From Thaumarchaeota archaeon S13 (GTDB lineage: Archaea > Thermoproteota > Nitrososphaeria > Nitrososphaerales > Nitrosopumilaceae), in NCBI GenBank assembly GCA_003724275.1, contig RHFA01000071.1:1-12364 (forward strand): a stretch of 12,364 nt of DNA, given 5' to 3'. Of this stretch, positions 5,572 to 10,797 are shown piece by piece (positions within the stretch are counted from its first letter, which is position 1; every line of letters begins with the position of its first letter). The notes under the pieces were generated by a model. That model worked only from the letters and a program-made list of their open reading frames with translations. It had not been told where the DNA came from and made no database searches. The position numbers and the translations under genes were made by a program.

Positions 5572-5946
5572 TTGGTCGGCGAGGCCGCTTCCGCATACAG
5601 CCCGATCCTGCTTATGTTCGGCTTTGCAGTCGCCGCCACGGCGCCGGCCCTCCTCATATCGCGCCTGGTCGCCCCGAGGGGGCGCGACACCCCCGTAAAG
5701 TACCTTCCCATGGAGTGCGGCCAGGTCCCAAAGGGCGAGGGGCGGACCCACTTTATGATGCAGTACTATGCGTATATCCTCATGTTTGTCGTCTTTGACG
5801 TCGTGGCGATATTCCTCTACGCGTGGGGCAGCGCGCTCCTCGAGCTCCCGCGCGAGGCGACGCTGCCCATAATCGCCTTTTTGGGGATCATGTTCGCCGC
5901 CATGGCCTTTGCGCTGCGCCAGTCAGGGAGGCGCGACATCTGGTGA
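5572..5946 (+). CDS. nuoA: Complex I (Nuo/Fpo-type) membrane subunit A
   Basis: This is a membrane-arm subunit near the quinone channel, ND3 homologue. From the TTG at 5572 it has 124 residues, the usual length. Three transmembrane helices are visible at about 11-31, 64-86 and 97-115. The loop after helix 1 carries the family mark Y-L-P-M-E-C-G (44-50), with the cysteine that in mitochondria is the active/deactive switch residue. Helix 2 reads FDVVAIFLYAW: the highly conserved Glu of FDVE is Val78 here. The protein ends in RRDIW. The TTG start is chosen from the TATA spacing. It is the first gene of the operon, 7 bp before nuoB. Confidence 0.9.
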   Translation: MVGEAASAYSPILLMFGFAVAATAPALLISRLVAPRGRDTPVKYLPMECGQVPKGEGRTHFMMQYYAYILMFVVFDVVAIFLYAWGSALLELPREATLPIIAFLGIMFAAMAFALRQSGRRDIW

Positions 5947-5953
5947 CTGCCCC

Positions 5954-6478
5954 ATGCTAAAGGAGATACTCACGCCGCAAACTGCCAACGTCTTTGTGGG
6001 CAGGCTGGGCGACCTGCTCGAAAAGGCCGTCGACAAGCCGCTCGGCTATGCGATAAACTGGGGCCGCATATGGTCGCTCTGGCCCGTCCACATCGAGACG
6101 GCGTGCTGTAGCGTCGAGTTTGGCGCAGCGTCCGGCCCGCGCTATGACGTCGAGCGCTTTGGCATTATCGAGGCGTTTGGCTCGCTGCGCCAGTGCGACC
6201 TCGTCGTGGTCCAGGGGACGATCACGCGCAAGATGGCCCCGAGGCTGCGCCTCGTGTACGACCAGATGCCCGAGCCAAAGTACGTCGTTGCCATGGGCGC
6301 GTGCGCGATAACGGGTGGCCTCTACTTTGACTCGTACAATGTCCTTCCGGGGATAGACGGAGTCCTGCCCGTTGACGTGTATGTCCCAGGCTGCCCGCCG
6401 CGGCCAGAGACGCTGATCCAGGGGTGCATGCTCTTGCAGGAGAAGATAAAGCGGATGAAGGCCAGGAAGCACGTGTGA
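5954..6478 (+). CDS. nuoB: Complex I subunit B, terminal [4Fe-4S] cluster (N2) protein
   Basis: It holds cluster N2, which passes electrons to quinone at the junction of the peripheral and membrane arms. The 174 residues are of normal length. The four cluster ligands are visible: tandem Cys51-Cys52 in TACCSVEF, Cys117 in MGACAITGG and Cys147 in VPGCPPRPE. GPRYDVERFG (61-70) matches the canonical RYDxxRFG. The ATG at 5954 is preceded by GGTGA at 5942-5946, a Shine-Dalgarno match reaching into the nuoA stop. An open frame upstream (from 5909) overlaps nuoA and is not needed. The C-terminus is basic (KIKRMKARKHV). The stop TGA shares its A with the nuoC ATG. Confidence 0.95.
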   Translation: MLKEILTPQTANVFVGRLGDLLEKAVDKPLGYAINWGRIWSLWPVHIETACCSVEFGAASGPRYDVERFGIIEAFGSLRQCDLVVVQGTITRKMAPRLRLVYDQMPEPKYVVAMGACAITGGLYFDSYNVLPGIDGVLPVDVYVPGCPPRPETLIQGCMLLQEKIKRMKARKHV

Positions 6479-7047
6479 TGGAAAAAGAGGGCGTGCCGGC
6501 CCAGTCCGGCGGGGGCGAAAAGGGCCAAGAGGCCAAAAAGGCCGAGGCGCCGCTCCCCGAGGTGGACTCGTCGCTGCGCTCGAGGATAGAGTCGCTGTTC
6601 GGCGAGCGCGCGACAGTCGAGTTTGCCAGGCCAGGCCGCATGCAGGTAAACGTGGCCGGCAAGGACATCGTCGAGGTCGCCAGGTTTGCGCGCGACGAGC
6701 TTGGCTTTGACCACGCAGAGTCAGTCACGGGCATAGACCGCCCCGCCGACGGGCAGATAGAGGTCGTCTACCACCTCGGGTCGTACACGCGCCCCGACCT
6801 CGCGGGCCACGTCCTTGCCGTCTCCACGCGCGCGCCGCGCGAGGAGGATCCATCGCCGGGCGCAGACTCTACGCGCCTGCCTAGCCTGCGCGGCGTGTTT
6901 TACAGCGTAGAGTTTCACGAGCGCGAGGCCTTTGAGATGCTCGGCGTCTACTTTGAGGGCCACCCTGACAACAGGCGCCTGCTCCTTCCGGAGGACTGGG
7001 CCGACATGCCGCCGATGCGCAAGGACTTTGCGATAAAGGGGCGATGA
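6478..7047 (+). CDS. nuoC: Complex I subunit C (30-kDa type)
   Basis: It is a peripheral-arm subunit that packs against NuoD and has no cofactor. The 189 residues are not fused to NuoD, unlike in E. coli. The family signature lies at 147-174: FHEREAFEMLGVYF, then EGHPDNRRLLLPEDW, close to the canonical (E/D)REx(Y/F)DxxGxxFxGHPxxRR. About 30 residues before the domain are a hydrophilic Lys/Glu/Gly/Ala stretch (EKGQEAKKAEAP), likely disordered. ATG 6478 overlaps the nuoB TGA by one base; the end overlaps nuoD by four (ATGA), both typical of coupled translation. Confidence 0.93.
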   Translation: MEKEGVPAQSGGGEKGQEAKKAEAPLPEVDSSLRSRIESLFGERATVEFARPGRMQVNVAGKDIVEVARFARDELGFDHAESVTGIDRPADGQIEVVYHLGSYTRPDLAGHVLAVSTRAPREEDPSPGADSTRLPSLRGVFYSVEFHEREAFEMLGVYFEGHPDNRRLLLPEDWADMPPMRKDFAIKGR

Positions 7048-8207
7048 GCATGGAGGGCAAGACAACGGTTCCGGCGCTAGCAGAGCTCCCGCCTGGCCTC
7101 GAGCTGCAGAGGGTCGACGAGCGCATAATGACGCTCAACGTGGGCCCGCAGCACCCGGGCTCTGGCCACATGAGGATCATAGTCCAGATAGACGGCGACA
7201 GGATCGTCGCGTGCGACCCCGACCCCGGATACGTCCACCGCGGCGAGGAAAAGATGGCCGAGTACAGAAACTATGTCCAGAACATCCCCCACCTCGAGAG
7301 GCCGGTCATACACGACTCTTGCAACATACTCTACCCCTACTGCCTGGCGACCGAGGAGATACTCGGGATCGAGGTTCCCGAGCGCGCACAGTACGTGCGC
7401 GTCATCGCCGCCGAGCTCAACCGCTGCGTCTATACGCTCTACTGGCTGGCGATATACGGCATATTCCTGGGCCACTCGACGATGTTCATGTGGCCAACGG
7501 GGGACCGCGAGCTCCTCATTGACCTGCTCGAAAAGATGACCGGCGCGCGCGTGACGCACGCGTACCTGGTGCCCGGCGGCGTGCGCAACGACGTGCCGGC
7601 GAACTTTGAGGACGTCTGCCTGAGGCAGGTCGACTATTTTGAAAAGCGCATCCGCGAGTACGCCGGCATATTCTACGACAACCCCATACTCATATCGCGG
7701 ACGCGCGATGCGGGCGCGCTCTCGCGCCATGACGCCGTCGCGCTGGGCACGACGGGCTCGGTCCTGCGCGCGAGCGGCGTGGACTATGACGTGCGCAAAA
7801 AGGAGCCCTATGACTGCTATGACTCGCTTGACTTTGAGACTAGCGTGATGCGCGAGGGCGACGCGTACGCGCGCTCGCGCGTGCCGTGGCTTGACATGAT
7901 GCAGAGCTGCCGGATCATACGCGACGCGCTGTCAAAGATGCCAAAGTCCGGCTCTGTCCGCGTCAAGCTAAAGCCAAACCCCAAGGGGCCAGAGATGGTC
8001 TCGTACAAGAGGGTAGAGTCGGGCCGCGGCGCGCTGGGCTGCTATGTCGTCTCTGACGGCAAGCCCGAGCCCTACCGCGTAAAGATGAGCGTGGGCTCGT
8101 TCCGCAACCTGATCGCGCTCCCCTACCTGCTCCGCGGCGAAAAGCTCGGCAACATGCCGGCCGTGTACTGGAGCCTGAACTACTGGCCCGTGGAGGCTGA
8201 CCGCTAG
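7044..8207 (+). CDS. nuoD: Complex I subunit D (49-kDa type), quinone-site subunit
   Basis: It is related to the large subunit of [NiFe] hydrogenases and forms the quinone pocket with NuoB. It has 387 residues, normal for a stand-alone NuoD. Landmarks are GPQHP (34-38), CDPDPGYVHRGEEK (57-70), TGARVTHAYLVPGGVRND and the C-terminal YWPVEADR. Hydrogenase nickel-binding Cys pairs are absent, as expected. The pocket is unusual: the H(G) loop reads GPQHPGSGHMR with His42 displaced, and aligning HRGxEKxxEYxxYxQ and then R to bovine 49-kDa RLDYVS gives RPVIHD, so the quinone-contacting Tyr is Ile89. ATG 7044 overlaps the nuoC stop (ATGA). A second ATG at 7050 is possible. The TAG stop shares its G with the nuoH GTG start. 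Confidence 0.94.
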   Translation: MSMEGKTTVPALAELPPGLELQRVDERIMTLNVGPQHPGSGHMRIIVQIDGDRIVACDPDPGYVHRGEEKMAEYRNYVQNIPHLERPVIHDSCNILYPYCLATEEILGIEVPERAQYVRVIAAELNRCVYTLYWLAIYGIFLGHSTMFMWPTGDRELLIDLLEKMTGARVTHAYLVPGGVRNDVPANFEDVCLRQVDYFEKRIREYAGIFYDNPILISRTRDAGALSRHDAVALGTTGSVLRASGVDYDVRKKEPYDCYDSLDFETSVMREGDAYARSRVPWLDMMQSCRIIRDALSKMPKSGSVRVKLKPNPKGPEMVSYKRVESGRGALGCYVVSDGKPEPYRVKMSVGSFRNLIALPYLLRGEKLGNMPAVYWSLNYWPVEADR

Positions 8208-9505
8208 TGTCCGTTATTGCGCCACGCTTCAAGTTTAGCGAGTTTGTCAAGTCGATCATAGAGAACGCGTTCTGGATCGTCGTGATAATGACGCTCGTGG
8301 GCCTCCCGATGGCGATGATCGTCCTCTTTTACGTCGACCTGCCAGTCATCGACGGCGCGCTCGTCACGCCGTTCCTCGCGCTCACGTGGCTCTCTCACCC
8401 CGAGCTCGCGCTGCCCCTCCTAAAGTCGTTCCTGACGTCAGACGCGTTTCGCATACTGGCGTTTCCGGGCTTTGGCTTTGCGGCCCTCGTCGCGGCCGGC
8501 ACGATATTCGTCGAGCGCAAGATGCTCGCAAAGCTGCAGCTGCGCGTGGGCCCGTTCTACTGTGGCAAGATAGAGGGCATACTGCAGCTCGCCGGCGACG
8601 GCCTCAAGCTAATATCAAAGGAGATAATCATACCAGCAAAGGCCGACAAGCCACTCTTTATCGTCGCGCCCCTCCTGTTTGTCGGCGCCGCAGCTGCGTT
8701 CGTGGCGCTCATACCCGTCGCGCCAGGCTGGGTAGTCGCCGACGTCGACGTGGGCCTCCTGGCCGTCTTTGCCGTGATCGGGTTCTTTCCCATAATCACG
8801 GTCCTGTCTGCGTGGTCGGCCAACTCAAAGTTCCCCTTTATCGGCGGCATACGCGCGCTCTACCAGATGGTGTCATTCGAGATTCCCCTCATACTCTCGT
8901 GCCTCGGAGTCGTCCTCCTCACGGGGACGCTAAACCTGACCGAGATCGCGCAGAGCCAGCAGGTAATACCGTGGATCGTCCTAATGCCCATAGGCGCGAT
9001 CGTCTTTTTCATATGCATGCTCGCCGAGCTCGAGCGCATACCATTTGACCTTCCCGAGGCCGAGAGCGAGATAGTCGCCGGGTGGCTCACAGAGTTCTCT
9101 GGCATGATGTACGGCCTGGTCCAGCTGGGCTCGTACGTCAAGCTCTACGCGTTCTCTGCGCTGTTTGTCGTGCTCTTTCTCGGCGGCTGGAGCGGGCCGG
9201 TGTTCTGGCCGCCGCTCGAGCAGGAGCTCCTAGAGTCGGGCCAGACGCTCGGCCCGATAAAGCTGCAGCTGCCAGGCCTGCCGCTGTTCTCGCAAGAGTT
9301 CTTTAGCGCCGTGATATGGTTTGTGCTAAAGACGGCCGCCGTGATATTCTTTGTCCTGCTGCCGAGGGGGGTGTTCCCGAGGATACGGATTGACATGCTC
9401 CTGCGCATAGGGTGGTACAAGCTCATCGCGATGGCGTTTGTCAACATTTTCGTCGCGCTCGGCCTGGTCTATGCCGGCGTCGTCGGGCCGGGGGGGATAT
9501 TCTGA
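8207..9505 (+). CDS. nuoH: Complex I membrane subunit H, with N-terminal extension
   Basis: It anchors the peripheral arm and lines the quinone tunnel, ND1 homologue. The core signature ELERIPFDLPEAESEIVAGW (274-293) and ERKMLAKLQLRVGP (103-116) are intact. At 432 residues it is long for the family (about 320-350). About 70 residues precede the usual first helix and include an additional hydrophobic segment (about 22-47), so one extra helix is likely. A Pro-rich loop at about 328-362 (GPVFWPPLEQELLES onward) is also enlarged before the last helices. The GTG start at 8207 overlaps the nuoD TAG by one base (TAGTG). The stop overlaps nuoI by one base. The extension is in the same frame and of the same codon style, so I do not see a start error. 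Confidence 0.93.
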   Translation: MSVIAPRFKFSEFVKSIIENAFWIVVIMTLVGLPMAMIVLFYVDLPVIDGALVTPFLALTWLSHPELALPLLKSFLTSDAFRILAFPGFGFAALVAAGTIFVERKMLAKLQLRVGPFYCGKIEGILQLAGDGLKLISKEIIIPAKADKPLFIVAPLLFVGAAAAFVALIPVAPGWVVADVDVGLLAVFAVIGFFPIITVLSAWSANSKFPFIGGIRALYQMVSFEIPLILSCLGVVLLTGTLNLTEIAQSQQVIPWIVLMPIGAIVFFICMLAELERIPFDLPEAESEIVAGWLTEFSGMMYGLVQLGSYVKLYAFSALFVVLFLGGWSGPVFWPPLEQELLESGQTLGPIKLQLPGLPLFSQEFFSAVIWFVLKTAAVIFFVLLPRGVFPRIRIDMLLRIGWYKLIAMAFVNIFVALGLVYAGVVGPGGIF

Positions 9506-10002
9506 TGGGCACCGCAGCGGGGATTATACGCGCGCTCAACTCTGGCGCAAAGCACCTCGCCGTCAAGCGCTTTACGCTGCGCTATCCCGAGGAGAAGCTC
9601 AAGTTCGTCGGAGACGGGTACCAGTTTGACCCCGCGTCGGGCTCGGGCATCGCGGGGTACAAGGGCCGCCACATGCTCTTTCACGACAAGTGCACGGGGT
9701 GCCAGCTCTGCTCGATCGCCTGCGAGGGGATCGCCGAGGCGATATCCATGGTAAAGGTCGCCGAGGAGTGGAAGCACAACAAAAAGTCGATAATGCCGCA
9801 GATAGACTATGGCAAGTGCGTCTTTTGCGGCCTGTGCGTGGACGCGTGCCCGTTCTATGCGCTCTACATGACCAACGACTATGAGCTCTCCTCGTTCACA
9901 AAGGAGGGCCTCATATACACGCCGTCGCAGCTTGCCGTAAAGCCGAACGTGGCGCAGGACTCCGAGATCGTCATCGGGGAGAGGGGTGCGACGCATGGCT
10001 GA
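9505..10002 (+). CDS. nuoI: Complex I subunit I, two [4Fe-4S] ferredoxin-type protein
   Basis: It carries clusters N6a and N6b and wires electrons toward NuoB. It has 165 residues with two C-x2-C-x2-C-x3-C sets: Cys63, 66, 69, 73 (CTGCQLCSIAC) and Cys105, 108, 111, 115 (CVFCGLCVDAC). The second is followed by the usual Pro, while the first is followed by Glu (CEG), a mild departure from CP. The segment between holds EEWKHNKKSIMPQIDYGKC, as in NuoI proteins. In the absence of visible NuoEFG it may be the entry point for electrons, possibly from ferredoxin; that is inference. ATG 9505 shares its A with the nuoH TGA and is preceded by a G-run. The end overlaps nuoJ by 8 nt. Confidence 0.95.
   Translation: MGTAAGIIRALNSGAKHLAVKRFTLRYPEEKLKFVGDGYQFDPASGSGIAGYKGRHMLFHDKCTGCQLCSIACEGIAEAISMVKVAEEWKHNKKSIMPQIDYGKCVFCGLCVDACPFYALYMTNDYELSSFTKEGLIYTPSQLAVKPNVAQDSEIVIGERGATHG
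9983..9988 (+). promoter_or_regulatory. Ribosome binding site of nuoJ, deciding its start
   Basis: GGGGTG resembles GAGGTG and ends 6 nt before ATG 9995. The alternative GTG at 9986 lies inside this motif and cannot use it, so ATG 9995 is preferred. The site lies within the nuoI coding region. Confidence 0.6.
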
Positions 10003-10507
10003 TGCGGCCTTCCTCGCGCTGTCGGTCCTCACGATAGCCTCGGCGATCGCGGCACTCGAGCTGCGCTCGCTCGTGTATGGGGCCATAGCGCTCATGGGCA
10101 CGCTCGGCGGGATAGCGGGATTTTTCCTGCTCCTCGACTCGCCGTTCGTGGCGATGTTCCAGATCGCCGTCTATGTCGGGTCGATCGCCGTCCTCATACT
10201 CTTCACGGTCATGCTCGTGCGCCGCGAGCTCATATTCACAAAGGTCGAGGACAGGCGCCGGCGCCTCGCCGGCGTGGGCCTCATGCTCGTCGCGATGGCC
10301 TCGCTGGGGGCCGTCATCGTAAACTCGGGGATATCGGGGATCACGACTGACGAGCCAGCAGTCGACTTTAGGGAGATAGGCGCGGACTTTTTGGTCCGCT
10401 ACTGGCCCGCGCTCATACTCATGGGCCTTGTGCTGTCTGGCGCCGTCACGGGCGCGATGGTGCTGGCAAGGAGGGAGGACACAGAGGATGACCAACGAGC
10501 TGGTTGA
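9995..10507 (+). CDS. nuoJ: Complex I membrane subunit J
   Basis: ND6 homologue in the membrane arm, linking quinone chemistry to proton pumping. It has 170 residues with five hydrophobic segments at about 3-22, 27-47, 52-75, 91-111 and 137-157. Helix 3 has the conserved Y-V-G-(A/S)-I-x-V-L pattern (YVGSIAVLILFTVML, Tyr60), the site of the pi-bulge in solved structures. A charged loop (ELIFTKVEDRRRRL) follows. The start at ATG 9995 is set by the ribosome binding site. It overlaps nuoI by 8 nt and nuoK by 20 nt. The last ten residues (EDTEDDQRAG) are read from bases that also hold the nuoK start. Confidence 0.9.
   Translation: MADAAFLALSVLTIASAIAALELRSLVYGAIALMGTLGGIAGFFLLLDSPFVAMFQIAVYVGSIAVLILFTVMLVRRELIFTKVEDRRRRLAGVGLMLVAMASLGAVIVNSGISGITTDEPAVDFREIGADFLVRYWPALILMGLVLSGAVTGAMVLARREDTEDDQRAG
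10474..10478 (+). promoter_or_regulatory. Ribosome binding site of nuoK
   Basis: GGAGG, a core Shine-Dalgarno match, ends 9 nt before ATG 10488 within the nuoJ coding region. It supports this ATG rather than upstream alternatives. Confidence 0.55.
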
Positions 10508-10793
10508 CTTTACGCTGGTCTCCGTCGCGCTGCTGTGCGTCGGGATATACGGCCTGGCCGTAAAGCGCAACGCGCTGCGCATGCTCTTTGCCGTCGAGAT
10601 TGTCGTAAACGCCGCAAACCTCAACCTCGTCGCCTTTGCGCGCTTTGTGCCAGACAGCGGCGGGCAGACGCTCGCGCTCTTTTCGATAGCCGTCGCGGCC
10701 GCCGAGGTCGCAGTCGGACTTGCGCTCATCATCGTGGCGTACAGGATGTACCGCGACATTGACGTCGCAAAGTTTGGGACACTGAGGGGATAG
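10488..10793 (+). CDS. nuoK: Complex I membrane subunit K
   Basis: ND4L homologue, part of the central proton channel. It has 101 residues, the typical length, with three hydrophobic helices at about 6-25, 28-52 and 60-86. The two helix-buried glutamates essential in E. coli NuoK (36 and 72) are present as Glu37 (FAVEIVVNAANLN) and Glu73 (AAAEVAVGLAL). The start overlaps nuoJ by 20 nt and has a GGAGG upstream. It is followed by a 4-bp gap and the NuoM-like gene. Confidence 0.94.
   Translation: MTNELVDFTLVSVALLCVGIYGLAVKRNALRMLFAVEIVVNAANLNLVAFARFVPDSGGQTLALFSIAVAAAEVAVGLALIIVAYRMYRDIDVAKFGTLRG
10784..10790 (+). promoter_or_regulatory. Ribosome binding site of the NuoM-like gene
   Basis: GAGGGGA lies 7 nt before ATG 10798, within the end of nuoK, and supports that start. 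Confidence 0.5.
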
Positions 10794-10797
10794 ACGC

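Noticed and set aside
5325..5711. Upstream extension of the peroxiredoxin frame to 286 residues
   Set aside because: The extra part is low-complexity, runs through the intergenic palindromes and antisense to nuoA, and lies before the peroxiredoxin TATA box.
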